Notes under the pieces: generated by a model | The model's input: only the letters and a program-made list of their open reading frames with translations | Database searches by the model: none | Told to the model about the DNA's origin: nothing | NCBI GenBank assembly: GCA_023396555.1 | Contig: JAEWWC010000142.1 | Span: 1-23,321, forward strand | Direction: 5' to 3' | Origin: Bacillota bacterium | GTDB lineage: Bacteria; Bacillota; Clostridia; Christensenellales; SZUA-584 | Length of the DNA: 23,321 bases | In this document: in pieces, positions 1 through 6,970 of the stretch | Numbering within the stretch: position 1 is the stretch's first letter | Layout: each line of letters begins with the position of its first letter | Position numbers and translations under genes: made by a program

Positions 1-1157
1 TGCTGATGAGCAACGCCTGCGCTTACGATTGCGCTTATTGTGTCAACCGGCGCTCTCACGACACGGCCCGGGCAACGTTTGAACCCCATGAGCTGGCTGA
101 CCTGACCATTGCATTTTACCGCCGCAACTATATTGAAGGGCTTTTCTTAAGCTCGGGTGTGATCAAAAGCCCGGACCACACCACGGAACGCATGATACAG
201 ACGTTGCGCATACTGCGCGACGAGTATCGCTTCTGCGGCTATATCCATGTCAAAGCCATACCCGGCGCGGATCCGGCACTATTGTCGCGGCTGGGCACGC
301 TGGCTGACCGCATGAGCGTCAACATTGAGCTGCCCTCCAAGACCAGTCTGCGCCGTCTGGCTCCCGACAAGAACATGCAGTCAATACTGGCGCCGATGGG
401 GTTTATCACAAACCGCATAACGGAGAACAAGGAAGAGCGCGCGCTGATCAGAAGCTCGCCGCGCTTTGTACCGGCGGGACAGAGCACGCAGATGATCGTG
501 GGCGCGACGGGGGAGAACGACCTGAAGATACTGAACCTGACGGAAGGGCTTTATTCGCGCTACAAGCTCAAACGCGTGTTCTTTTCCGCTTATATACCTA
601 CAGTGGAGAGCTCGCTGCTGCCGTCTCTGGATACCAAACCGCCGCTGCTGCGCGAGCACCGGCTGTATCAGGCGGACTGGCTGCTGCGGTTTTACGGCTT
701 TTCGGCGGCGGAGCTGCTGGACGAGCATCAGCCCAACTTTAACCCGTATCTGGACCCCAAATGCAACTGGGCACTTCGTCATCCAGAGCAGTTTCCCGTG
801 GAGGTTAATCGCGCATCCTATGAAACGCTGCTGCGCGTGCCGGGCATAGGGGTGCGCAGCGCGCAGCGGATCATCGTGGCGCGGCGTACGGGCAGGCTGG
901 ATGTTGTGGGGCTCAAAAAGCTGGGCGTCGTATTAAAACGAGCACAATATTTTATCACCTGTTCCGGAAAGAGCCCGGATGGGCTGGATACGGCGCAGGA
1001 CGTACTGCTCGCTGCGCTGCTGTCCGAGCAGATGCGGGGGCGTATGGAAACGGCGCTGACCTGCAACGAAACGGGAAGGCCGAGGCAGCTGTCGCTTTTC
1101 GAACATCCTTCGCTTGCACGGGAGGAGCTGCAGAAATGCCTGACGGGAGAGCTATGA
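1..1157 (+). CDS. Radical SAM DNA repair/modification protein, 5' end outside window
   Basis: This protein resembles the TIGR03916 type of putative DNA modification/repair radical SAM protein, usually encoded beside a TIGR03915 partner. The first visible residues carry the [4Fe-4S] motif CAYDCAYC (C-x3-C-x2-C), which should bind the cluster that cleaves S-adenosylmethionine. A helix-hairpin-helix motif, VPGIGVRSAQRI, sits at about residues 275-290 of the visible part and suggests DNA contact. The frame is open to the left edge and the ATG at 6 lies only a few codons before the cysteines, so it is an internal Met; roughly 30-40 N-terminal residues are probably missing. The stop overlaps the next start by ATGA, indicating translational coupling. 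The exact reaction is unknown for this family. The class is secure, the DNA-related role is inferred from the HhH motif and the partner gene. Confidence 0.85.
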   Translation, partial: LMSNACAYDCAYCVNRRSHDTARATFEPHELADLTIAFYRRNYIEGLFLSSGVIKSPDHTTERMIQTLRILRDEYRFCGYIHVKAIPGADPALLSRLGTLADRMSVNIELPSKTSLRRLAPDKNMQSILAPMGFITNRITENKEERALIRSSPRFVPAGQSTQMIVGATGENDLKILNLTEGLYSRYKLKRVFFSAYIPTVESSLLPSLDTKPPLLREHRLYQADWLLRFYGFSAAELLDEHQPNFNPYLDPKCNWALRHPEQFPVEVNRASYETLLRVPGIGVRSAQRIIVARRTGRLDVVGLKKLGVVLKRAQYFITCSGKSPDGLDTAQDVLLAALLSEQMRGRMETALTCNETGRPRQLSLFEHPSLAREELQKCLTGEL

Positions 1158-1978
1158 TGCAGAAGAAAAGTGCAGAACCGCAGACCTCGATGGTGGTGTA
1201 CTGCTACGATGGCAGCTTCGAGGGCCTGCTGTGCTGCGTGTTTGAAAGCTATGAGAAGAACGAGATGCCCGCAGACGTGTTGCCGGAAGACGAGCTGCCG
1301 CTGCTGCTAAACACGAGAATGATAGAGACACGGGCAGACCGCGCCGAAAGAGTGCAAAAATCCATTCCGCACAAGATGGGGTATGCCGTGCTGGACTTTG
1401 TGCGCCATGCGTTCCTCACCAATCTGCCGGGCAAGGAACTGCTCATACTGAAGTTTCTGCGCTTGGGTTACCGGCATGGGAAATCGGTGCTGAACCGCCT
1501 GACAGACGAAACGGTGCACGCGCTCACTGTCGCCGTCCGCCATCTCAACCACGAAGCGCATCTGTTTCAGGGGTTTATCCGCTTCTCGGAGACAAGCGGC
1601 GTGCTGACGGCTCAGATTGAGCCCAAGAACATCGTATTGCCGCTGCTCGCGAGACCCTTTGCCGAGCGGTATCCCGGCGAACGTTTCCTGATATACGACA
1701 AGACGCACGGCATGGTGCTGCTGCATCAAGACCATAAGGTTCACATCTGCGCGGCGGAGGCGTTCGAGCAGCCGAAGCCCGACGAGGAGGAGTTGAAGTT
1801 TCGCGGGTTGTGGCGGCTGTTCTACAAAACAATAGAGATCAAGGAGCGCCATAACCCGCGCTGCCGTATGAGCCATATGCCCAAGCGTTACTGGAATTGC
1901 ATGACGGAGTTTGCTCAGGAAGAAAGGGCTGGACAACACCCGGCGCTGCCAGCCGCCCCCGGTTTTGACACGCTATAA
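1154..1978 (+). CDS. TIGR03915/DUF4130-type putative DNA metabolism protein
   Basis: This 274-aa protein is the usual partner of the radical SAM protein before it and resembles the TIGR03915 (DUF4130) family; some relatives are fused to uracil-DNA-glycosylase-like domains. An N-terminal segment with VVYCYDGSFEGLLCCVF and a C-terminal region with KRYWNCMTEF fit the family. I chose the ATG at 1154 over the one at 1136 because GGGAGA lies seven bases upstream and the start overlaps the preceding stop (ATGA). A role together with the radical SAM enzyme in processing damaged or modified DNA is inferred from conserved gene linkage, not from a catalytic motif I can see. Its 3' end overlaps the converging peptidase pseudogene by 6 bp. 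Confidence 0.85.
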   Translation: MMQKKSAEPQTSMVVYCYDGSFEGLLCCVFESYEKNEMPADVLPEDELPLLLNTRMIETRADRAERVQKSIPHKMGYAVLDFVRHAFLTNLPGKELLILKFLRLGYRHGKSVLNRLTDETVHALTVAVRHLNHEAHLFQGFIRFSETSGVLTAQIEPKNIVLPLLARPFAERYPGERFLIYDKTHGMVLLHQDHKVHICAAEAFEQPKPDEEELKFRGLWRLFYKTIEIKERHNPRCRMSHMPKRYWNCMTEFAQEERAGQHPALPAAPGFDTL

Positions 1979-2923
1979 TGCGTTGGGCTGTGCTGCCAGA
2001 GCGCCCCGGATGATGGCTTGCTCCAATACGGTCGCTGCCGCAGTACCGACGATGGTGACGACGGCATCCCGGTTCATATTGCTGGTCGTGGTGCCCAGAG
2101 CCAGGCAGAATACCGTGTCGCCATCCCACTGGGTGTGGTTGGGGGATATGGCCCGCGCCATTCCGTCGTCGGCCAGCCTTGCCACGCGGTTGGCTTCGGC
2201 TTTGCTGAGGCGTTCCGAGGTGGCGATGACTGCAATCGTTGTGCTTCGATAATATAGCGGCGACGGCACGCCGTTCAGCATGGCTTGAGTCTGGTTAACA
2301 AAAGTGCCATCCTGCCGCAATGCTCCAACCACGATGCGCCCATTATCCCAAATATCGCCCAGCGCGTTGACCACCGCCAGCGCCGATACCGTCGGGCCGC
2401 CGGGGATATGCAGTGAAGCGGTACCGACGCCGCCTTTCATCGGTCGCCCGTATATCTTGCCGATTGTCGCGCCAGCTCCCGCGCCTACATTTCCCTCAGG
2501 GACGGGACCGGATCGTGCGGACTGGCAGGCCGCATAGGCCAGCTCTGCGGTGGGGGGAGGTGAGCCTTCGGCATAGGGCAGGTCAAAAATGACTGCCGCC
2601 GGCACTAACGGCACATCATCGAGGCGTTTCTCAACGATCCAGCGCATCACGCCGCCCGTTGCCGGCAGTCCGAAGAAGCTGCCGCCCGTCAGCAACACAC
2701 CTTACACCGTATACTCCGATTCTCCCGCACGAAGAATGTCCGTGTTTTGCGTGCCGGGGCTGCCTCCGCCTACAAAAACGCCGCCCACCGCTCCTTCAGG
2801 GCAAAGCACGACCGTGCAGCCCGTCCGTCCGCCCGTATCTTCCGTGCTGCCCACAAGTATTCCACGCACATCGGTCAATCCGCCAGAATATCCGGACCTG
2901 TTTTGGGCGTTTGTCTCAAACAT
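1973..2923 (-). pseudogene. P1-family (DmpA-like, S58) peptidase gene with in-frame stop
   Basis: The reverse strand encodes a P1-family peptidase in two pieces that share one frame. The first piece contains GGLTDVRGILVGSTEDTGGRTGC and PEGAVGGVFVGGGSPGT; the second begins LLTGGSFFGLPATGGVM and runs to the end of the family, with VSALAVVNALGDI carrying the candidate nucleophile Ser. A single TAA at 2704-2702 (codon 74) separates them, without any change of frame; a C-to-T change in CAA would explain it. I placed the start at 2923 because AGGTGGTG lies just upstream; an ATG at 2947 is also in frame. Full length would be about 316 residues, normal for the family. A GTG just after the stop could restart translation, but the product would lack the N-terminal strands. 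A sequencing error cannot be excluded. Confidence 0.8.
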
Positions 2924-2947
2924 GATGACACCACCTGCATAGTTCAT

Positions 2948-3227
2948 TTAAAATAGATTGTGAAACAACGCAAAAACTGGTTACAGTACACGGTTATTGC
3001 TATGGATTGTGTGTTATCGGCCCACCCTATATGAAGGCGGAGGGCTACCAGTGCATTTGACATAAGCGAAATTTATCAACGTAACCTCGCCCTACCTCCT
3101 TCAACATGCCTGCCCGTGGAATGGTTCATTGGGACCCGGAAAGAATCCGGCGCTGCCTGTCGCGCGTAACGATACCTGAGCAGTGTTCCGAGTATCGCTT
3201 CCTGTTTTAACAGCAAGCAAATCATGG
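2948..3227. other. Intergenic stretch without an intact gene
   Basis: Between the peptidase pseudogene and the iron-chaperone promoter I find no intact coding sequence on either strand. The only recognisable content is the DUF255 relic near 3067-3137; the rest appears to be decayed or non-coding sequence. Confidence 0.6.
3067..3137 (+). pseudogene. Frameshifted relic of a DUF255 (YyaL-like) gene N-terminus
   Basis: One frame here reads KFINVTSPYLLQHA and, after a small deletion that changes frame, continues as PVEWF. This matches TSPYLLQHAHNPVDWF, the N-terminal signature of DUF255 thioredoxin-fold proteins, which is intact in the truncated copy at 3735. At DNA level 26 of 31 bases from 3079 agree with that copy. 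No start codon or further conserved sequence can be followed downstream, so this is a decayed fragment. It means that two partial copies of the same gene end flank the iron-chaperone gene. Confidence 0.7.
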
Positions 3228-3245
3228 TATACTTATGCTAGCATA
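3228..3245 (+). promoter_or_regulatory. Candidate -10 box and overlapping palindromic operator
   Basis: TATACT at 3228-3233 is one mismatch from the sigma-A -10 consensus. It is followed directly by the perfect 12-bp palindrome TATGCTAGCATA (3234-3245), which would cover the transcription start. No good -35 box is seen at 16-18 bp. The site is 40 bp upstream of the iron-chaperone start, so a repressor dimer could control that gene. Confidence 0.4.
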
Positions 3246-3284
3246 GCTGTGTAACATTTATAAGCCGTTACAGGAGGGGACAGA

Positions 3285-3653
3285 ATGGATGTTTTCGAAG
3301 AGTATCTGGCAAGGATAAACCCGAAGCACCGTGATCAGACGGAGAAAATATTGGTTTGGGTAATGGAGAGATTCCCGAATCTGGCACCCAGGATAGCATG
3401 GAACCAGCCCATGTTCACGGACCATGGTACTTTTATAATCAGCTTCAGCGTAGCAAAGCATCATCTGGCCGTAGCCCCAGAAAGAGCGGTTATCGAGCGC
3501 TTTTCCGATGAAATTACGCAGTCCGGCTATGATTACAGCAAGGAACTGGTACGTATTCCGTGGGACAGCCCGGTGGATTATTCGCTGCTGGCAAGGATGA
3601 TTGAGTTTAATATAGCCGATAAGGCAGAGTACTCAAGTTTTTGGAGGAAATAA
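3285..3653 (+). CDS. DUF1801/YdhG-type iron chaperone family protein
   Basis: This 122-aa protein resembles the DUF1801/YdhG family, small cytoplasmic frataxin-like proteins proposed to handle iron. The family pattern is visible in EYLARINPKHRDQTEKILVWVMERFPNL followed by PRIAWNQPMFT and the C-terminal IPWDSPVDYSLLARMIEFNIADK. Its length is typical and it appears intact. AGGAGGGG lies 5 bases before the ATG, so the start is well supported. It stands alone, with a candidate promoter and operator upstream, and lies between two partial copies of a DUF255 gene. Assignment to the family is firm; an in vivo iron role is known only by family analogy. Confidence 0.85.
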   Translation: MDVFEEYLARINPKHRDQTEKILVWVMERFPNLAPRIAWNQPMFTDHGTFIISFSVAKHHLAVAPERAVIERFSDEITQSGYDYSKELVRIPWDSPVDYSLLARMIEFNIADKAEYSSFWRK

Positions 3654-3734
3654 AGCGGCTCTTATAATACTGTTATATACAAATCATGTAAATGGGCATG
3701 CTAGTCATGATAAACTGAATTTGGGGTGATTTTC

Positions 3735-3956
3735 ATGTCCTATTATGAATATTCAAATAGATTAGCTCGCGAGACCTCACCATATCTCCTTCAACATGCC
3801 CACAACCCAGTGGATTGGTTCCCTTGGAGCGTGGAGGCATTCGAAAAAGCTGCTGCGGCAGACAAGCCCATATTCCTGTCTATCGGGTATTCCACCTGCC
3901 ATTGGTGCCATGTTCACAAAATCAACATTAACTTACGAAATTTATATATCCAATAA
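3735..3956 (+). pseudogene. Truncated DUF255 thioredoxin-fold (YyaL-like) gene
   Basis: The N-terminus is a clear DUF255/YyaL-like protein: ETSPYLLQHAHNPVDWFPW, then KPIFLSIGYSTCHWCHV with the CxxC active site. Family members normally continue with M-E-R-E-S-F and total about 600-700 residues, but here the frame passes into unrelated AT-rich sequence after codon 60 (base 3914) and ends at 3956. I chose the ATG at 3735, preceded by GGGGTGAT, over the in-frame GTG at 3726. The rest of the gene is absent from the window, consistent with interruption by the element whose genes begin at 4048. The product would be a 73-aa stub and is unlikely to work. Confidence 0.85.
3905..3925. other. Candidate left junction (attL) of the integrative element
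   Basis: Similarity to the DUF255 family stops between codons GTT (3912-3914) and CAC (3915-3917). The sequence becomes AT-rich at that point and the first gene of ICE type starts 130 bp later. The window does not contain the other end, so no att core duplication can be shown. Confidence 0.5.
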
Positions 3957-4047
3957 AATATCATACGTGAAAATTTGTAGACTTGCATGGCGCATTTTTC
4001 CGTTACACAATGAAGGCAAAGATAAGCTTTAGTAGGAGGGATACGCC

Positions 4048-4224
4048 ATGAGGAATAAAAAAACAAGAATCTATTTGAGCGAAGCTGAATGGCAGATTGT
4101 TGTACATAGCCTGAACGACTACCGCAATAAGCTGATTCGGGAAAAGGGCTACTGCCCGGATGTGGTGAACGAGGTTCTGGCTAAGGTTATGAACGCTCGA
4201 AAGAAAAGAATCAAAGTCGCATAA
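4048..4224 (+). CDS. Small 58-aa conserved ICE protein, unknown function
   Basis: This short gene begins MRNKKTRIYLSEAEWQIVV and ends with a basic tail, KKRIKVA. AGGAGGG lies seven bases before the ATG, and a strong terminator follows 17 bases after the stop, so it reads as a complete single-gene transcript. Charge and predicted helices would suit a small DNA- or protein-binding factor. Similar short proteins occur near the left end of clostridial ICEs in my recollection, but I cannot name a domain. It is the first element gene after the interrupted DUF255 gene. Confidence 0.7.
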   Translation: MRNKKTRIYLSEAEWQIVVHSLNDYRNKLIREKGYCPDVVNEVLAKVMNARKKRIKVA

Positions 4225-4240
4225 GCCCCTTCACACATAG

Positions 4241-4275
4241 GCCGTCTGTTCTCTTTTGAGGATAGGCGGCTTTTT
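4241..4275 (+). terminator. Rho-independent terminator
   Basis: GCCGTCTGTTCTC pairs over 13 bp, with three G-U pairs and no mismatch, with GAGGATAGGCGGC across a TTTT loop, and TTTTT follows directly. It closes the 58-aa gene and separates it from parA. Confidence 0.85.
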
Positions 4276-4293
4276 ATATTTACTCCGTTACAT

Positions 4294-4319
4294 AGCCGTC
4301 CGCTTCACCGTGGGCGGCT
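4294..4319 (+). promoter_or_regulatory. Hairpin in the parA leader
   Basis: AGCCGTCCGC pairs over 10 bp with GTGGGCGGCT across a six-base loop. No T-run follows, so it is not a standard terminator. Its stem resembles the terminator 20 bp upstream (GCCGTC / GGCGGC), and it lies 28 bp before the parA start. It could be a protein-binding site or an RNA structure acting on parA. Confidence 0.45.
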
Positions 4320-4347
4320 AAATCAATATAAAAGGAGGAAACCCGCA

Positions 4348-5169
4348 ATGTCGGAAACCAAGGTGGTCGCCATTGCCAATCAAAAGGGTGGTGTCGGAAA
4401 GACCACCACGGCGGCGAATCTCGGCATCGGCCTTGCCATGCTGGGGAAAAAGGTGTTGCTGGTGGACGCAGACCCCCAGGCCGATCTGACTACCTCTCTC
4501 GGCTGGCCGGATCAGGACAATCTGCCCGTCACGCTTGCCGACCTCATGGAAAAGGTCATGAACGACGAACCCATCGCCCTAAAGGAAGGCGTACTGCACC
4601 ACGACGAAGGCATTGACCTCATCCCGTCGGGCATCGAGCTTTCGGCCATGGAAATGACGCTGGTCAACGCCATGAGCCGGGAATTTACGCTACGCACCTA
4701 CCTTGAGGACATCAAGCGCGATTACGATTATGTCCTCATTGACTGTATGCCGTCGCTCGGGATGATAACCATCAACGCGCTGGCGGCGGCGGACAGCGTT
4801 ATCATTCCCGTTCAGGCCCACTACCTCCCCGCCAAGGGCATGACGCAGCTCATGCGCACCATTGGCAAGGTGCGAAAGCAAATCAATCCTCATCTGAAGG
4901 TGGAGGGCATCTTGCTCACGCTGACGGATATGCGTACCAACATTGCCCGTACCACGGCGGACACGCTCAGACAGGGCTACGGAAGTGTGCTGAGGATTTT
5001 CAAAGCGGAAATACCCATCGGCGTTAAGGCCGCTGAAACCACAGCCGCAGGCAAGAGTATCTTTGCCTACGATAAAAACGGTAAGGTGGCTCAGGCGTAT
5101 GCCGCGTTTGCAAAGGAGGTGGATTCTGGTGGCGAAAGAACTAAAGCTAAACCTGCCCTCAGTAGATGA
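4348..5169 (+). CDS. parA: ParA-family partition ATPase
   Basis: This 273-aa protein is a ParA/Soj-type ATPase. It shows the deviant Walker A KGGVGKTT with its signature lysine (residues 13-20), Walker A' VLLVDADPQADLT with Asp40, and Walker B DYVLIDCMPS near residue 125. ParA binds DNA non-specifically in its ATP dimer form and is stimulated by ParB, so the pair should help keep the element's circular form in dividing cells. AGGAGG precedes the ATG. The 3' end overlaps parB by 41 bp, showing tight coupling. No N-terminal operator-binding HTH is present, so it is a small (type Ib/chromosomal) ParA that should not repress its own promoter. Control may come from the hairpin upstream. Confidence 0.95.
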   Translation: MSETKVVAIANQKGGVGKTTTAANLGIGLAMLGKKVLLVDADPQADLTTSLGWPDQDNLPVTLADLMEKVMNDEPIALKEGVLHHDEGIDLIPSGIELSAMEMTLVNAMSREFTLRTYLEDIKRDYDYVLIDCMPSLGMITINALAAADSVIIPVQAHYLPAKGMTQLMRTIGKVRKQINPHLKVEGILLTLTDMRTNIARTTADTLRQGYGSVLRIFKAEIPIGVKAAETTAAGKSIFAYDKNGKVAQAYAAFAKEVDSGGERTKAKPALSR

Positions 5170-6058
5170 CCTGTTCTCCACGCAAGAGGAACGCGACGAC
5201 GCACAACGCGAGAAGGTCATGCAGATACCGCTTGCCGAAATCAGCGGCTTTCCCAACCATCCCTTTAAGGTGCGGATGGATGATGCCATGCAGGAAATGG
5301 CGCAGAGCGTCAAGGAATACGGCGTGCTGGTTCCCGCCCTTGTACGCCCCAAGGAAGGCGGCGGATATGAAATGGTGGCCGGACACCGGCGCAAGACGGC
5401 AAGTGAGCTTGCGGGTGTTGAAACTATCCCTTGTATCGTCCGCAGCCTGACCGACGATGAAGCCACGATCATCATGGTGGATAGCAACTTGCAGCGCGAA
5501 CGCATCCTGCCCTCTGAAAAGGCGTTCGCGTATAAGATGAAGCTGGAAGCCATGAAACGACAGGGACAACGGACGGATTTAACTTCTGTGCCAGTGGCAC
5601 AGAAGTCTGAAAGAAAAACATCACGCGAACTTGTCGGCGCGGTTGTTGGCGAAAGCCAAGATCAAGTACGACGATATGTCCGCCTGACCGAGCTGGAAAC
5701 GCCCATTCTGGACATGGTTGACGAGAATAAAATTGCTTTCCGGCCCGCCGTGGAGCTGTCCTACCTGCCGAGAGAGCAGCAGAAAGCTCTGTTTGACACC
5801 ATGGAGAGCGAGGACTGCACTCCGTCACTGGCTCAGGCCATCAAAATGAAGCAGTTTTTGCAGGAAGGCCGATTGAACGAGGACGTGATCCTCTCCATCC
5901 TATCCGAGGAAAAGCCCAATCAGAAGGAACAATTCAAAATGCCCAGAGAGCGTATCAGCAAGTATTTCCCACCGGGGACGCCCGCTCAGAAGATTGAGGA
6001 TACCATTATCAAGGCATTGGAGTTGTATCGCAAGCGGCAGCGGGATATGGAACGCTGA
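5129..6058 (+). CDS. parB: ParB/RepB/Spo0J-family partition protein
   Basis: This 309-aa ParB-family protein starts at GTG 5129, eight bases after AAAGGAGGT; the frame is open further upstream, but that part only copies the end of parA. The N-terminal domain has the YGVLVPALVRP and MVAGHRR boxes, the second being the CTP/parS-clamp motif of the family. A central helix-turn-helix region (TSRELVGAVVGESQDQVRRYVRL) follows and a basic C-terminus ends the protein. It should load on a parS-like site, spread as a clamp and activate ParA. A 25-bp palindrome lies inside the gene. ParB proteins of this kind are common in ICEs of Clostridia. Confidence 0.93.
   Translation: MAKELKLNLPSVDDLFSTQEERDDAQREKVMQIPLAEISGFPNHPFKVRMDDAMQEMAQSVKEYGVLVPALVRPKEGGGYEMVAGHRRKTASELAGVETIPCIVRSLTDDEATIIMVDSNLQRERILPSEKAFAYKMKLEAMKRQGQRTDLTSVPVAQKSERKTSRELVGAVVGESQDQVRRYVRLTELETPILDMVDENKIAFRPAVELSYLPREQQKALFDTMESEDCTPSLAQAIKMKQFLQEGRLNEDVILSILSEEKPNQKEQFKMPRERISKYFPPGTPAQKIEDTIIKALELYRKRQRDMER
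5582..5606. repeat. 25-bp palindrome inside parB
   Basis: ACTTCTGTGCCA and TGGCACAGAAGT are perfect 12-bp inverted arms around one central G. The sequence encodes TSVPVAQKS at the linker before the ParB helix-turn-helix. It is the best candidate in the window for a parS-like site, or it may be a recombination or RNA structure. Confidence 0.8.
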
Positions 6059-6070
6059 TTTTTCCGGCAA

Positions 6071-6091
6071 GGGAGAAGTCTCCCCATTTTT
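6071..6091 (+). terminator. Weak terminator-like hairpin after parB
   Basis: GGGAG pairs with CTCCC across AAGT and is followed by CA and TTTTT. The stem is only 5 bp, so termination would be partial. It lies 12 bp past the parB stop and may set the par genes apart from the pilus operon. Confidence 0.4.
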
Positions 6092-6114
6092 AGACTGGTT
6101 TGTAGTCCAGCGTT

Positions 6115-6135
6115 CCCCTCCCCACACCCCACCCC
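6115..6135 (-). other. Perfect four-tract G-quadruplex/i-motif sequence
   Basis: The plus strand has four CCCC tracts with spacers T, ACA and A; the minus strand is therefore four GGGG tracts with loops of 1, 3 and 1 base. This meets the strictest quadruplex rule, with four possible tetrads. It lies in the 140-bp gap between parB and the first pilus gene, on the template strand for that operon. Confidence 0.8.
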
Positions 6136-6198
6136 TTGAAAACCTGCCGTACCAGCCGAAAAAGAAATTAAAAAAGAACTTAGGAGGTATTTCAGAGC

Positions 6199-6969
6199 AT
6201 GAAGATATTAAGAAACAGATTTGTTATTGGGATCTTGTGCATTGTACTGGCACTGCTTTTTGCTTTTGTCGCGCTGCCTGCGCTGACGGGAAGCGGAAAA
6301 AGCGAGACAGTGAGCGTCCTGCGCATGACACAGACCGTAAGCGAAGGGACGCAGCTCACCGCCGATATGTTGGAGGCAGTGGGTGTACCGAAAAATCTTG
6401 TTGAGAACGACATGAGCGAACCATTGGCGGCTGTCGGAAAATACGCAGTGGCTGACCTGTACGCCGGGGATTACCTTACGACCGAAAAGCTGACCGCCAC
6501 GCTCGCGGGAACAAATCTTTTTTCGGCAGGTACTGATAAAGGCAAAATGGTGATATCCGTCACCCTGCCGTCTCTGGCCTCCGGCGTGTCCGGGCGTCTG
6601 TTGCCCGGAGATATTGTGAGCGTCATCGCAATTCCGCAGGGCATCGTCAATCAAACGCTGGGCGTGGACCCGAGCGAAGCAACGGAAACAACCACCTCCG
6701 GCGCGTATATCGCCCCGGTGCTTGCCCACATTGAGGTGTGCATGGTCACGACGAGTACCGGCGCGGACGCCAGCGTAGAAGCACAGCCGGATGAAGACAC
6801 AAAAAATACGCTGCCCGTTACCGTCTCCTTCTACGCTACCGAGGAACAAGCGCTGAAGCTGGCCGAGCTGGAGCAGGCAGGCGCTATTCATCTCGCGTTC
6901 GTCGCCCGTGGAAACGCGGTTTCGGAATATGTATCCGATAGCGTACTGGTGGGAACGGAGGTGGATTGA
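6199..6969 (+). CDS. CpaB/RcpC-like SAF-domain pilus assembly protein
   Basis: This 256-aa protein has an N-terminal membrane anchor (about residues 7-30, IGILCIVLALLFAFVALPAL) followed by a SAF domain with SEGTQLTADMLEAVGVP and YAVADLYAGDYLTTEKL, as in CpaB/RcpC of Tad pilus systems. A RcpC-like region follows with VTLPSLASGVSGRLLPGDIVSVIAI. It should face the outside of the membrane and help assemble or stabilise the pilus, possibly by binding cell wall glycan. AGGAGGT lies upstream of the ATG. It opens a run of pilus genes and is followed one base after its stop by the TadZ-like gene. Its role here rests on family and context. Confidence 0.85.
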   Translation: MKILRNRFVIGILCIVLALLFAFVALPALTGSGKSETVSVLRMTQTVSEGTQLTADMLEAVGVPKNLVENDMSEPLAAVGKYAVADLYAGDYLTTEKLTATLAGTNLFSAGTDKGKMVISVTLPSLASGVSGRLLPGDIVSVIAIPQGIVNQTLGVDPSEATETTTSGAYIAPVLAHIEVCMVTTSTGADASVEAQPDEDTKNTLPVTVSFYATEEQALKLAELEQAGAIHLAFVARGNAVSEYVSDSVLVGTEVD

Positions 6970-6970
6970 T

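Noticed and set aside
239..1939. Long reverse-strand open frames opposite the radical SAM and DUF4130-type genes
   Set aside because: They lie opposite well-supported genes, have no ribosome binding sites or family motifs, and arise from GC-rich codon use.
2702..2704. Stop-codon readthrough or recoding in the P1 peptidase gene
   Set aside because: TAA is not a usual recoding signal, no stem-loop of the selenocysteine type was seen after it, and a simple nonsense change explains it.
3936..3945. CGAAATTTAT also present at 3067-3076, possible att repeat
   Set aside because: Only 10 AT-rich bases match, with no similarity on either side; chance is more likely.
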